Below, piece after piece: positions 30,544 to 39,710 of a stretch of 64,000 bases of DNA. Position 1 is the first letter of the stretch; the number at the start of each line of letters is the position of its first letter. Under the pieces are notes generated by a model. That model made no database searches and was not told where the DNA came from. It was given only the letters and a program-made list of their open reading frames with translations. Made by a program: the position numbers and the translations under genes. This stretch comes from Microbulbifer pacificus (GTDB lineage: Bacteria; Pseudomonadota; Gammaproteobacteria; Pseudomonadales; Cellvibrionaceae), in NCBI RefSeq assembly GCF_033723955.1, contig NZ_CP137555.1:4084001-4148000 (forward strand), read 5' to 3'.

Positions 30544-32175
30544 ATGCGGTTTGCGCACTTTTTTTCCACGGCCGGGTTACTGGTCGGCACCACCTTTTTC
30601 GCGCTCTCCCTGACCCCCTCGCTGATTCCCCGCGAAGGGGTGGTGCAGGGCGTTATCTCCGGCTTTTCGTTTGCGGCCGGCTACGGCGTGGGTGTCTTTC
30701 TCGCCTGGCTGTGGCGGTTCCTGGAATTGCCTGCGGTACACGGGCGCCCCCGCAATATCCTGCGCTGGGTCACCAGCATAATCTGCGTACTGCTGGCGCT
30801 GGGGTTTCTCTGGCAGGCGGCGAATTGGCAGAACACGGTGCGCGGTCTTATGGGGCTTGAGGAGGCACCGGGAGTCAGGCCGTTGACCATAGCGCTGGTC
30901 TCGGCCCTGGTGTTCCTGGTACTGCTGTCGATCGCCAAATTGTTCCGGCGGGTGTTTAACTTTCTGTCGGGCAAACTAGAGCGCCGCGCGCCGCGCCGAC
31001 TCTCCATACTGTTGGGGCTGCTGGCGGCGGTGGCCCTGTTCTGGGCCGGGTTCAACGATGTGATTCTCACCGCGGCATTAAAGCGTGTAGACCGTATCTA
31101 CCAGCAGCTCGACGCCAGGATTGCGCCGGATATGGAGGAGCCCTCTGATCCGATGATCCCCGGGAGCGCCGAGTCGCTGGTGCGCTGGCAGGACATGGGG
31201 CACCAGGGGCGGCGCTACCTGATCCTCGGCCCCAAAGCCAAGGACATCGCTGAGGTGACCGGCAGAGCGAAAGACCCGATTCGCGTGTACGTCGGCCTGA
31301 ATGCCGCAGAGACGCCGGCGGAGCGAGCAGAGCTCGCCTTGAAAGAGCTGAAGCGAGTAGGGGGCTTCGAGCGTCCCTACCTGATTCTGATCACCCCGAC
31401 GGGTACCGGTTGGGTGGACCCCGGTGCAATCAATTCGATCGAATACCTGCTGGGGGGCGATGTCGCGAGCGTCGCTGCGCAGTACTCATACCTGCCGAGT
31501 CCGATCGCGCTGATGACCGAGGATGCCTATGGCCGGGAAACCGCCCAGGCGCTGTTCCAGACGGTCTACGGTCACTGGAATACGCTGCCACGGGAGACCA
31601 GGCCCAAGCTGTATCTGTTTGGGCTGAGTCTGGGTGCGCTCAACTCGGACCGCTCCTTCGACTTCTACGACATCATCAACGACCCGTTCCAGGGAGCGCT
31701 GTGGGTGGGGCCGCCATTTCGCAGCGATACCTGGCGCGAAGTCACCAAAGACCGCGACGCGGGTTCACCGGCCTGGTTGCCCCTGTTTCGCGATGGCGCG
31801 GTGGTGCGCTTCGGCAATCATTTTGGCGGTTATGAAACCGGCAGTGCTCCCTGGGGAGACTTCCGTCTTGCCTACTTGCAGCACGGCAGTGATCCCATCG
31901 TATTTTTTGAACCGGAGGCGGCCTACCGGAAGCCGGCCTGGATGGCAAAGCCGCGTGCCCCCGACGTATCCCCGGATCTGCAGTGGTACCCGATTGTGAC
32001 CATGTTGCAGCTGGCGATGGATATGCACGCGGGCATTGCGCCCATGGGCTTCGGGCACAGCTATGCGCCGGCAGACTATGTCCACGCCTGGCATCAGCTG
32101 GTGGCACCACAGGGGTGGGATGAGGCGAAGCTGAAGCTTTTGAACGAAAAGCTGATCAAATGGAATCCGCGCTGA
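30544..32175 (+). CDS. Membrane-anchored alpha/beta hydrolase (Abhydrolase_9 family)
   Basis: A 543-residue protein with four or five N-terminal membrane helices (about residues 5-25, 36-56, 72-90, 115-135 and 152-175), followed by a large catalytic domain. Family knowledge places this layout in Abhydrolase_9_N plus Abhydrolase_9, whose physiological substrates are unknown. The likely nucleophile elbow is LFGLSLGALNSD (Ser near 363), and GFGHSY near 500 could supply the catalytic His. There is no clear ribosome site upstream of the ATG at 30544. It is not obviously in an operon with lolC (85-base gap). Confidence 0.82.
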   Translation: MRFAHFFSTAGLLVGTTFFALSLTPSLIPREGVVQGVISGFSFAAGYGVGVFLAWLWRFLELPAVHGRPRNILRWVTSIICVLLALGFLWQAANWQNTVRGLMGLEEAPGVRPLTIALVSALVFLVLLSIAKLFRRVFNFLSGKLERRAPRRLSILLGLLAAVALFWAGFNDVILTAALKRVDRIYQQLDARIAPDMEEPSDPMIPGSAESLVRWQDMGHQGRRYLILGPKAKDIAEVTGRAKDPIRVYVGLNAAETPAERAELALKELKRVGGFERPYLILITPTGTGWVDPGAINSIEYLLGGDVASVAAQYSYLPSPIALMTEDAYGRETAQALFQTVYGHWNTLPRETRPKLYLFGLSLGALNSDRSFDFYDIINDPFQGALWVGPPFRSDTWREVTKDRDAGSPAWLPLFRDGAVVRFGNHFGGYETGSAPWGDFRLAYLQHGSDPIVFFEPEAAYRKPAWMAKPRAPDVSPDLQWYPIVTMLQLAMDMHAGIAPMGFGHSYAPADYVHAWHQLVAPQGWDEAKLKLLNEKLIKWNPR

Positions 32176-32260
32176 GTCTGGCTGTCAAAAGATTCATGCT
32201 GTTGCCGCAACGTGCGTAAATACTTGGATTTCTTGGCGTTTTTCCGCTTAAATCAGCCCC

Positions 32261-33502
32261 ATGATAAAACCTGTACCCCTCTATATTGGCCTGCGTTACG
32301 TGGCCGCCCGCCGCCGGCAGCAGTTCATCTCCTTTATCAATGGTTTCTCCCTGCTGGGCATGGCACTGGGTGTATTTGCATTGATCGTGGTGACCTCGGT
32401 GATGAACGGGTTTGATCGCGAGCTGAAGACCCGCATCCTGTCGGTGGTACCGCACGGATTCGTGGAAAACAAGGAAGGCCTGGAGGATTGGGCCGCCGCC
32501 GCAGAGTCCCTGCGCCAGCAACCCCATGTGCTCGCCGCCAGTCCTTTTGTGCGCGGCTTTGCGCTGCTGGGCGCGAATAACCAGTCCCACGGCGTGGAAT
32601 TCCAGGGTGTCGACCCACAGGCGCTGCGCGATGTGTCATCGGTAGGCGAGCATATGCTGATGGGCAGCCTGGATGGCCTGCAGTCGCGCAGTTACAACAT
32701 CGTCCTCGGGCGTATCCTGGCGCGTCAGTTAGGGGTCATCCCCGGCGACAGCGTGATCCTGACCCTGCCGGAAGTCACCATCACCCCCGCCGGTATATTT
32801 CCCCGCACCAAGCGTTTCACCGTGGCCGGTATTTTCTCCGTGGGTGCACAGGTGGACCAGAACATGGCGCTGATGCATCTCGACGATGCCGCGCGCCTGC
32901 TGCGCATGCCCGGCAAGGTGCAGGGGCTGCAGCTCAAGTTTGACGACATGAACAATGCCCTCGGCGCTGTCGAGGGCTACGCCTCGGCGCTGGGTGAGGG
33001 GTTTACCGGTGAAGACTGGAGCCGCTCCCAGGGCAGCCTGTTCCAGGCAGTGAAGATGGAGAAAACCGTCGTCACCCTGATGCTGATGATCATTGTGGCG
33101 GTCGCCGCGTTCAATATTGTTTCCGCACTGGTGTTGATGGTGGCGGACAAACGCTCGGATATCGCGGTGCTGCGCACCCTGGGCCTCACCTCACGTCAGA
33201 TCATGGCGGTATTCGTGGTGCAGGGCAGTGCCATTGGTATTCTCGGTGCGGTGATCGGCGGTTTACTGGGCACGCTGATCGCACTGAACCTCACTGATCT
33301 GGTGTCCTGGATCGAGCAGGTGGTCGGCGCGAAGATTTTTGATCCCCGGGTGTTCTTTGTCAGTTTTCTGCCGTCCGAATTCCGCGCCGCCGATGCGGTC
33401 CTGGTATTGAGCGCGGCGATTATTATGAGCCTGCTGGCCACCCTGTTTCCCGCCTGGCGCGCAGCGCAGATTGCACCGGCGGAAGCACTGCGATACGAGT
33501 AA
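32261..33502 (+). CDS. lolC: Lipoprotein-releasing ABC transporter permease LolC
   Basis: A 413-residue inner-membrane subunit of LolCDE, which extracts outer-membrane lipoproteins and hands them to LolA. The first helix is in [31 protein letters not shown], with a large periplasmic domain (about 50-265) and three C-terminal helices ending in the FtsX-like segment [27 protein letters not shown] and [18 protein letters not shown] are typical. The first gene of a tight lolCDE operon (11-base gap, then overlap). Confidence 0.94.
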   Translation: MIKPVPLYIGLRYVAARRRQQFISFINGFSLLGMALGVFALIVVTSVMNGFDRELKTRILSVVPHGFVENKEGLEDWAAAAESLRQQPHVLAASPFVRGFALLGANNQSHGVEFQGVDPQALRDVSSVGEHMLMGSLDGLQSRSYNIVLGRILARQLGVIPGDSVILTLPEVTITPAGIFPRTKRFTVAGIFSVGAQVDQNMALMHLDDAARLLRMPGKVQGLQLKFDDMNNALGAVEGYASALGEGFTGEDWSRSQGSLFQAVKMEKTVVTLMLMIIVAVAAFNIVSALVLMVADKRSDIAVLRTLGLTSRQIMAVFVVQGSAIGILGAVIGGLLGTLIALNLTDLVSWIEQVVGAKIFDPRVFFVSFLPSEFRAADAVLVLSAAIIMSLLATLFPAWRAAQIAPAEALRYE

Positions 33503-33513
33503 CCAATAATCAG

Positions 33514-34263
33514 ATGAATAGCCAAGTGGAAATCCATCCCGAAGAGTCACGCCCACAGGCCACCGCGGAAGTTGTACTGGCCTGTCACGACCTCACCAAA
33601 GTCTACCGCCAGGGTGCCAACGAATTGCACGTACTGCGCGGTGTGGAATTACAGGTGCCGAAAGGGGAACGGTTGGCGATTGTCGGTGCCTCCGGTTCCG
33701 GTAAATCCACCCTGTTGAACCTGCTCGGCGGGCTGGATACGCCCAGCACCGGGGAGGTCTGGGTAGGCGGTCAGAACCTGGCAACCCTCAACGCCAACGA
33801 GCGCGGATGGCTGCGCAACAGCAGCCTCGGGTTTGTGTACCAGTTTCACCATCTGTTGAACGAATTCACCGCGCTGGAAAACGTCGCCATGCCGCTGCTG
33901 ATTGGCAAGCGCTCGGTGGCGGAATCCCGCGCGCAAGCGCGGGACATGCTGGAGGCCGTTGGCCTCGGCCAGCGCCTGGATCACAAGCCGGCACAGCTTT
34001 CCGGTGGTGAGCGTCAAAGAGTCGCCATCGCCCGCGCGCTGGTAGCCCGTCCGGCCTGTGTGCTGATGGATGAACCCACCGGCAACCTGGACCGGGCAAC
34101 CGCCCATGAAATTCACCGGTTGATGGACCGCCTCAACGACGAAACCGGTATCAGCTTCGTGATCGTGACCCACGACCCGGATCTCGCCGGTGCGCTGGAC
34201 CGCTGCCTGCATCTCGTCGACGGCCAGCTGGTGGAAGGCTGGCAGCAGGGCAACCATGTTTAG
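33514..34263 (+). CDS. lolD: Lipoprotein-releasing ABC transporter ATPase LolD
   Basis: A 249-residue cytoplasmic ATPase powering lipoprotein release. Walker A is GASGSGKST (58-66), the signature is LSGGERQR (near 165) and Walker B is [12 protein letters not shown] (near 185). The N-terminus is about 15 residues longer than E. coli LolD ([16 protein letters not shown]) and looks flexible. The stop overlaps the lolE start by eight bases. Confidence 0.96.
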   Translation: MNSQVEIHPEESRPQATAEVVLACHDLTKVYRQGANELHVLRGVELQVPKGERLAIVGASGSGKSTLLNLLGGLDTPSTGEVWVGGQNLATLNANERGWLRNSSLGFVYQFHHLLNEFTALENVAMPLLIGKRSVAESRAQARDMLEAVGLGQRLDHKPAQLSGGERQRVAIARALVARPACVLMDEPTGNLDRATAHEIHRLMDRLNDETGISFVIVTHDPDLAGALDRCLHLVDGQLVEGWQQGNHV

Positions 34264-35524
34264 GCCGCTACCCGCCTTTATCGGCCTGCGCTACGCGGGC
34301 GCCCAGCGCGGCGGCAATGACTCTGCCGGGCTGGTGTCGTTCATCTCTGGCTTGTCCATGATCGGCCTGATCCTGGGTGTGGCGCTGATGATCGTGGTGA
34401 TGTCGGTGATGAACGGTTTCGACCGCGAACTGCGCGAGCGTATTCTCGGCATCATGCCCCACGCCACCGTCTACAACGCGAGCCCGGAAATCGACTGGAC
34501 TGACGTGCGCAACCAGGTCGCCGCGGCAGATGGCGTAACCGCGGCGGCAGAGGTGTGGCAGGTCAACGGCCTCGCGCGCAACGGCCTCGACGTGTCACCG
34601 CTGCTGGTGCAGGGCGTGAACCCGGAAACCATCGTCAATGTTTCGACCATCGGAGAATTCCTGCAGCCCGGCAGTTTTGCCGCGCTCACCAGCGATCCCG
34701 CAGAACCCGGCATCATTCTCGGCAAAGGCATTGCCGACAAGCTGGAAATCGCCGTCGGCGACCAGCTCTCCATCATCGTGCCGCAGAGCGGCAACAGCGA
34801 ATCCGGCGGCCGCACCGCGGCGCAGCTGGCGGGCTTCAAGGTAGTGGATATTTTCCACTCCGGCACCGCGCTGGATCACTCCCTCGCGCTGGTGGACTGG
34901 GCGCAGGCCAAGGCACTGGCGGGCGGCGCCGGTGGCGCCGGCGTGCAGATGCGCGTGAAGAATATGCTGAACTCGTTCGCCGTGTTCCAGAACCTGCTGC
35001 GCCAGCTGCCGGTGGAAGGTTTCTACGGCAACGACTGGACCGGTACCCACGGCAACCTGTACCAGGCGATCCAGATGTCGCGCAACCTGGTCAGCCTGCT
35101 GGTGTTCCTGATCATCGCCATCGCCGCGTTCAATGTGGTGTCGACACTGGTGATGGTGGTAATCGACAAACACGGCGATATCGCCATCCTGCGCACCATG
35201 GGTGCGAGTACCCGGGAAATCCTGCTGACGTTTGTCAGCCAGGGGGCACTGGTCGGCCTTGTCGGTGTACTGGTGGGCGGATTGCTCGGGGTGATCGGCT
35301 CGCTGCTGGTGACCGATGCGGTATCCGGCCTCGAATCCCTGTTCGGTATCCAGTTTCTCAAGTCCGATGTCTATCCGGTGGACTATCTGCCGTCTGAACT
35401 GCAGTGGGGCGATGTGGCGCTGGTGGTGGGGGCAGGGTTCCTGCTGAGCCTGCTTGCCACGCTGTACCCCGCGTTGCAGGCGAGCCGTGTGCAACCAGCC
35501 GCGGCACTGCGCCAGGACTTCTAA
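34256..35524 (+). CDS. lolE: Lipoprotein-releasing ABC transporter permease LolE
   Basis: A 422-residue permease paralogous to LolC. The start ATG at 34256 lies inside the lolD stop region and gives [19 protein letters not shown], the LolE-type N-terminus; the frame is open further upstream only as a shadow of lolD. The layout is one N-terminal helix ([25 protein letters not shown]), a periplasmic domain and three C-terminal helices with [18 protein letters not shown]. The gene ends with [21 protein letters not shown] palindromic repeat follows 12 bases after the stop. Confidence 0.94.
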   Translation: MFRPLPAFIGLRYAGAQRGGNDSAGLVSFISGLSMIGLILGVALMIVVMSVMNGFDRELRERILGIMPHATVYNASPEIDWTDVRNQVAAADGVTAAAEVWQVNGLARNGLDVSPLLVQGVNPETIVNVSTIGEFLQPGSFAALTSDPAEPGIILGKGIADKLEIAVGDQLSIIVPQSGNSESGGRTAAQLAGFKVVDIFHSGTALDHSLALVDWAQAKALAGGAGGAGVQMRVKNMLNSFAVFQNLLRQLPVEGFYGNDWTGTHGNLYQAIQMSRNLVSLLVFLIIAIAAFNVVSTLVMVVIDKHGDIAILRTMGASTREILLTFVSQGALVGLVGVLVGGLLGVIGSLLVTDAVSGLESLFGIQFLKSDVYPVDYLPSELQWGDVALVVGAGFLLSLLATLYPALQASRVQPAAALRQDF

Positions 35525-35535
35525 ACGCCGCCCCC

Positions 35536-35620
35536 GTCATGCCGGACTTGATCCGGCATCCAATGGTTCAACGTGCATTGTTTGGACTTAGGCTGGATCC
35601 CGGATCAAGTCCGGGATGAC
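35536..35620. repeat. REP-like double-hairpin intergenic repeat, copy 1
   Basis: Two arms (35536-35562 and 35594-35620) are inverted copies differing at two positions, each starting or ending with GTCAT/ATGAC. Each arm is itself a hairpin (GCCGGA...TCCGGC and CCCGGA...TCCGGG), so the element can fold as two hairpins or one long stem. A related element lies at 38294-38374. Confidence 0.8.
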
Positions 35621-35655
35621 AAAGGGGAGCGGGATGACGAATCGGTGAGGGCGGA

Positions 35656-36192
35656 TCAACTCCGCTGTTCGATCTGCGCTTTGCGCAATTCCAGTCGCGC
35701 TTTCCAGCGTTTCACCACATGCCAGCGCCAGATGGCCTGCATGGCAAAGTAGGCGACGGTGGCGAAGAAAATCCCGCTGATCAGTGAGCCGGAAAACAGC
35801 GGCAGCCAGATCCTTCCCACTTCTTCAGTAAGCCATTCCCACGACAGCTCGATTTTGAACGGGATCGGCGGTGTACCCAGTATCCAGGCGCCCAGTTTGT
35901 AGGTGCTGTAGAAAATCGCCGGCATGGTGACAGGGTTGCTGATCCACACCAGTGCCATCGACAGCGGCAGGTTGCAGCGGAACCAGAGGGCGAGCACAGC
36001 GGCGATAAGCATCTGGCCGGGCAGGGGAAGGAAACTGGTGAAAATGCCCACGGCGAAGGCCACCGACACCGAATGGCGGTTCAGGTGGAACAGGTTGGGG
36101 TCGTGCAGCAGTTTGCCAAGAAATTTCAGGCCGTTGTTGGCACGCACTTGTTCGGGAGTTGGCAGCCAGCGCCTGATAACACTCTTAGGCAT
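35656..36192 (-). CDS. DUF2062 membrane protein
   Basis: A 178-residue inner-membrane protein of the DUF2062 family, function unknown. Three hydrophobic stretches (about residues 45-70, 78-105 and 130-155) contain the family features FAVGIFTSFLPLPGQML and LPLSMALVWISNPVTMPAIFY. The basic C-terminus (KRWKARLELRKAQIEQ) is cytoplasmic by the positive-inside rule. It converges on lolE, an arrangement also known near lolCDE in Pseudomonas. Confidence 0.88.
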   Translation of the reverse strand: MPKSVIRRWLPTPEQVRANNGLKFLGKLLHDPNLFHLNRHSVSVAFAVGIFTSFLPLPGQMLIAAVLALWFRCNLPLSMALVWISNPVTMPAIFYSTYKLGAWILGTPPIPFKIELSWEWLTEEVGRIWLPLFSGSLISGIFFATVAYFAMQAIWRWHVVKRWKARLELRKAQIEQRS

Positions 36193-36520
36193 GATTCAAA
36201 TCTGCTCACTACTCTCGATTTGTCATTGTCGTTGCGGAAACCGTTCGGTTATGCCGCCTTCTACCTTGTAAGAAGATCGGCCACATAAGGATAGAGTGAC
36301 CTGACGGCATTGCGTGTGCGCCGGCGACCGAAGGACAGCGCGGGCGCTATTATGCCTACATCACAATTTCAAGACTACCATTCTCATCACCCCTGCAGGA
36401 TTGGTCATTTTATCCCCTGTAACCAGCGACCCTGAGACCGTGTTTTGCGCGTAAAGCTCCGGCGAAATTGCACAGCTCCGGTGCAAAGCCCGGTGCACAG
36501 CGCACTTTTTTAGTCACAGA

Positions 36521-36538
36521 ATGTCAATGTGTTGACAT
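36521..36538. promoter_or_regulatory. Candidate GntR operator O1
   Basis: ATGTCAA and TTGACAT are exact inverted repeats separated by four bases. It resembles the TTGT/ACAA-type half-sites bound by FCD-class GntR regulators. Confidence 0.5.
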
Positions 36539-36589
36539 AAATAGCGGTTGACGCTGAAAAAATGGCCATTTAAGCTTCTGCAACCTATA

Positions 36590-36601
36590 AATTGTCGACA
36601 A
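36590..36601. promoter_or_regulatory. Candidate GntR operator O2
   Basis: ATTGTCGACAAT is a perfect 12-base palindrome. The core TGTCGACA recurs at 36614-36621 (in GATGTCGACAAAT), giving two sites 24 bases apart directly upstream of the regulator gene and suggesting autoregulation of the operon. Confidence 0.6.
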
Positions 36602-36639
36602 TCCAGAAAGGATGTCGACAAATCATCACGGTGGGGCAG

Positions 36640-37365
36640 ATGGCGATGGATTCCAACACCGCACTCACACATTTGGCGGCAGACGGGGCGGACACGCCCA
36701 TGGGCACCCGCGGCTCCCAGAGCCTGGCGGACCGCCTGTTCTATTCCCTGCGCAAAGACATCGTCGAAGGGCGCATGCCCGCCGGCAGCAAGATCAGCGA
36801 GCCGGAACTGGCCCGCCGCTTCGACGCCAGCCGCGGCAGCCTGCGCGAGGCGCTGATGCGCCTGGAATCCCTCGGGCTGCTGGAGCGTAAGGTCAATGTG
36901 GGCGCCCGCGTAGTGGATCTCACCGAGCGCGGTCTGCTGGAACTCTACGACGTGCGCGAAGCCCTCGAAGGCATGGCCTGCCGTCTGGCGGCACAGAACC
37001 GCTCGGAAGAAGACCTGGTTGAGCTGAGGCAGATGCTGCACCGCCACGAACAGCAGGAAGAGCTGCAGGCGGGCACCGCCTATTTCCAGCCGGAAGGGGA
37101 TTTCGATTTCCACTTCCGCATCGTGCAGGCCTCCAACAACGACCTGCTGATCGACACCCTCTGCAACCGACTCTATTACCGCGTGCGTATGTATCGCTAC
37201 CAGCTGGGTATGGCGAGCCCGCGCGCGCATCGCGCCTTCCGCGAGCACAGCCACATCATCGACGCCATCGAAGCCGGCGACGGTGAGCTGGCAGAAATTC
37301 TGATGCGGCGCCATATCCGCGCGTCGCGCACGAACATCGAAAAGAAACTTACCAACACCGATTAA
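36640..37365 (+). CDS. GntR/FCD-family regulator of the propionate operon
   Basis: A transcription regulator of about 241 residues, most likely controlling the adjoining 2-methylcitrate genes in response to a cycle intermediate. The winged helix is at LADRLFYSLRKDIVEGRMPAG and SEPELARRFDASRGSLREALMRLESLGL. The C-terminal FCD ligand domain includes DVREALEGMACRLAA, FDFHFRIVQASNNDLL and FREHSHIIDAIEAGD with the metal-binding His residues. ATG at 36640 or 36646 are the best starts (GGTGGGG upstream); a TTG at 36592 is in frame but overlaps an operator palindrome. It is the first gene of the operon, as in Pseudomonas prp loci. Confidence 0.88.
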   Translation: MAMDSNTALTHLAADGADTPMGTRGSQSLADRLFYSLRKDIVEGRMPAGSKISEPELARRFDASRGSLREALMRLESLGLLERKVNVGARVVDLTERGLLELYDVREALEGMACRLAAQNRSEEDLVELRQMLHRHEQQEELQAGTAYFQPEGDFDFHFRIVQASNNDLLIDTLCNRLYYRVRMYRYQLGMASPRAHRAFREHSHIIDAIEAGDGELAEILMRRHIRASRTNIEKKLTNTD

Positions 37366-37386
37366 ATCGAGAAACAGGGGCAATCC

Positions 37387-38265
37387 ATGAGCAGACCTGA
37401 ATCCGCCGGCGCACGCTTCCGCCTGGCTCTGAAAGAAAACCAGCCGCTGCAGGTAGTGGGCACTATCAACGCCTACACCGCGATCATGGCCGAGCGCATC
37501 GGCCACCAGGCGATCTACCTCTCCGGTGCTGGCGTTGCCAATGCCTCCTACGGCCTGCCGGACCTGGGCATGACCAGCCTCGATAACGTGCTGGAAGACG
37601 TGCGCCGCATTACTGCCGCCACCAGCCTGCCGCTGCTGGTGGATATCGATACCGGCTGGGGTGGTGCGTTCAACATCGCCCGTACCATCAAGGAGATGAT
37701 CCGCGCCGGCGCCGCTGCCGTGCACATCGAAGACCAGGTAGCGCAGAAGCGCTGCGGCCACCGCCCGAACAAAGAGATCGTTTCCAAAGAGGAAATGGTT
37801 GACCGCATCAAGGCTGCGGTAGACGCGCGCACCGACGATGACTTCTTCATCATGGCCCGCACCGACGCCTTCGCACAGGAAGGTCTGGAAGCCGCCATCG
37901 AGCGCGCCCAGGCGTGTATCGAAGCCGGCGCCGACGGCATCTTCGCCGAAGCCGTGACCGAACTGGAACACTACCGCGCGTTCAAAGACGCACTGAATGT
38001 ACCAATCCTTGCCAACATCACCGAGTTCGGCAAAACCAAGCTGTACAACAAGGCTGAACTCGCGGAATCCGGTGCCGATATGGTGCTGTACCCGCTGTCT
38101 GCATTCCGCGCCATGAACAAAGCCGCGGAAAACGTCTATACCAGCATTCTGGCCAATGGCGACCAGCAAGCAGTGGTAGACACCATGCAGACCCGCGCAG
38201 AACTGTACGACTACCTGAACTACCACGAGTTTGAAGACAAGCTCGACGCGCTGTTCAAGAAGTAA
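37387..38265 (+). CDS. prpB: 2-methylisocitrate lyase
   Basis: It cleaves 2-methylisocitrate to pyruvate and succinate, the last step of the propionate-degrading 2-methylcitrate cycle. The 292-residue TIM barrel belongs to the isocitrate lyase/PEP mutase family. The motif KRCGH places the catalytic cysteine at Cys123, the same number as in E. coli PrpB, and VDIDTGWGG supplies metal-binding Asp residues. It starts 22 bases after the regulator with AGGGG upstream, so it is co-transcribed with it. Confidence 0.95.
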   Translation: MSRPESAGARFRLALKENQPLQVVGTINAYTAIMAERIGHQAIYLSGAGVANASYGLPDLGMTSLDNVLEDVRRITAATSLPLLVDIDTGWGGAFNIARTIKEMIRAGAAAVHIEDQVAQKRCGHRPNKEIVSKEEMVDRIKAAVDARTDDDFFIMARTDAFAQEGLEAAIERAQACIEAGADGIFAEAVTELEHYRAFKDALNVPILANITEFGKTKLYNKAELAESGADMVLYPLSAFRAMNKAAENVYTSILANGDQQAVVDTMQTRAELYDYLNYHEFEDKLDALFKK

Positions 38266-38293
38266 AAGATTTAGAAGTATTTGTTCCACCCAC

Positions 38294-38374
38294 CGTCATC
38301 CCGGCGAATGCCGGGATCCAGTCCGGAGGCAATCAAAACCTCCGCACTGGATGCCGGATCAGGTCCGGCATGAC
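38294..38374. repeat. REP-like double-hairpin intergenic repeat, copy 2
   Basis: It is organised like 35536-35620: outer GTCAT/ATGAC ends, one arm CCCGGCGAATGCCGGG (38299-38314) and the other GCCGGATCAGGTCCGGC (38353-38369). The arms can pair with each other through GGATCCAGT/ACTGGAT. It fills the prpB-prpC gap inside the operon, so it is transcribed and may affect mRNA stability. Confidence 0.78.
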
Positions 38375-38408
38375 GAAGTAAAAACTTAAATCGAAAGGGG
38401 AATTAGAG

Positions 38409-39533
38409 ATGGCAGAGAAAAAAGTTGGCGGAGCAGGCCTGCGCGGCCAGGTAGCTGGTAAAACCGCACTTTCCACCGTAGGCGTATCCGGCTCCGGCCT
38501 CACTTACTGCGGCTACGACGTCAAAGACCTGGCAGAAAACTGCGAGTTCGAAGAAGTTGCGTACCTGATTTTCAACGGCGAACTGCCCACCACCGCCCAG
38601 CTGGCGGACTACAAAGGCATCCTGAAAACCATGCGCGGCCTGCCGCTGGCGCTGCGCGAAGTGCTCGAGCGCATCCCCGCCGACGCACACCCGATGGATG
38701 TCATGCGCACCGGCTGCTCCATGCTGGGCAACCTGGAAGGCGAAGAGTCCTTCGCCCAGCAACAGGATCGCGCCAACCGCCTGCTGGCCGCATTCCCGTC
38801 CATCATCTGTTACTGGTACCGCTTCACCCACGACGGCGTGCGCATCGAAACCGAAACCGATGACGATTCCATCGGCGGCCACTTCCTGCACATGCTGCGC
38901 GACGAGAAGCCGAACGACCTGCACGCACAGGTAATGAATGTGTCCCTGATCCTGTACGCAGAGCACGAGTTCAACGCCTCCACCTTCACCGCGCGCGTAT
39001 GTGCCTCCACCCTGTCTGACCTGTTCAGCTGCATCACCGGCGCCATCGGCTCCCTGCGCGGCCCGCTGCACGGCGGCGCCAACGAAGCGGCGATGGAACT
39101 CATCGAACGTTTCTCTTCCGCCGACGAAGCGGAAAAAGAACTGCTGGGCATGCTCGAGCGCAAAGAAAAAATCATGGGCTTCGGCCACGCGGTATACACC
39201 GAATCCGACCCGCGCAACGCCATCATCAAGCAGTGGTCTGAAAAACTGGCCGCCGACGTGGGCGACACCGTGCTGTACCCAGTTTCCGTACGCTGCGAAG
39301 AAGTCATGTGGCGCGAGAAGAAGCTGTTCTGTAACGCCGACTTCTTCCACGCTTCCGCGTATCACTTCATGGGCATCCCCACCAAACTGTTTACGCCGAT
39401 CTTCGTAATGTCCCGCGTAACCGGCTGGGCCGCCCACGTGTTTGAACAGCGCGCAGACAACCGCATCATCCGCCCGAGCGCGGAATATATTGGCCCCGAA
39501 CTGCGCAAAGTGACCCCCATTTCCGAACGTTAA
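38409..39533 (+). CDS. prpC: 2-methylcitrate synthase
   Basis: It condenses propionyl-CoA with oxaloacetate to 2-methylcitrate. The 374-residue protein is a citrate synthase family member. The catalytic residues are seen in GPLHGGANEAAME (active-site His), KIMGFGHAVYTESDPR (second His) and the C-terminal SRVTGWAAHVFEQ. The N-terminus KKVGGAGLRGQVAGKTALSTVG is typical of the methylcitrate enzyme rather than GltA. GAAAGGGG precedes the start. Confidence 0.95.
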   Translation: MAEKKVGGAGLRGQVAGKTALSTVGVSGSGLTYCGYDVKDLAENCEFEEVAYLIFNGELPTTAQLADYKGILKTMRGLPLALREVLERIPADAHPMDVMRTGCSMLGNLEGEESFAQQQDRANRLLAAFPSIICYWYRFTHDGVRIETETDDDSIGGHFLHMLRDEKPNDLHAQVMNVSLILYAEHEFNASTFTARVCASTLSDLFSCITGAIGSLRGPLHGGANEAAMELIERFSSADEAEKELLGMLERKEKIMGFGHAVYTESDPRNAIIKQWSEKLAADVGDTVLYPVSVRCEEVMWREKKLFCNADFFHASAYHFMGIPTKLFTPIFVMSRVTGWAAHVFEQRADNRIIRPSAEYIGPELRKVTPISER

Positions 39534-39572
39534 TACGATCGGAACTACGAAACACGATGCGAAGGCGCTGAT

Positions 39573-39668
39573 GCCGGGGTCCCCTTTGCAGGACTGTCTG
39601 CGAGAGGGATCTCGCGGACAAGCCCCCATGGATGGGTTCACGGCGTGTCCTGCAAAGGGGACCCCGGC
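39573..39668. repeat. Three-way-junction palindromic element between prpC and acnD
   Basis: Perfect 22-bp outer inverted repeats (39573-39594 and 39647-39668) enclose two inner hairpins: TGTCTGCGAGA/TCTCGCGGACA (39595-39605 and 39610-39620) and CCCAT/ATGGG (39625-39636). The whole 96-base element can fold as a cloverleaf-like three-way junction in DNA or in the operon mRNA. The segment after the second hairpin (TTCACGGCGT) resembles a dispersed motif I recall from other marine gammaproteobacteria. Confidence 0.8.
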
Positions 39669-39710
39669 AGCAGCACCGCCACTCAACGATCCGACTGCGT
39701 GACCTGAGAA

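Larger units (their letters stand above)
36193..36639 (+). promoter_or_regulatory. Promoter/operator region of the prp operon
   Basis: There is no gene in these 447 bases. The right end (36521-36622) holds three TGTC-type palindromes listed separately, just before the GntR-family gene. The TTGACA within the first one could double as a -35 box, but no convincing -10 hexamer is visible at 16-18 bases. Confidence 0.5.
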
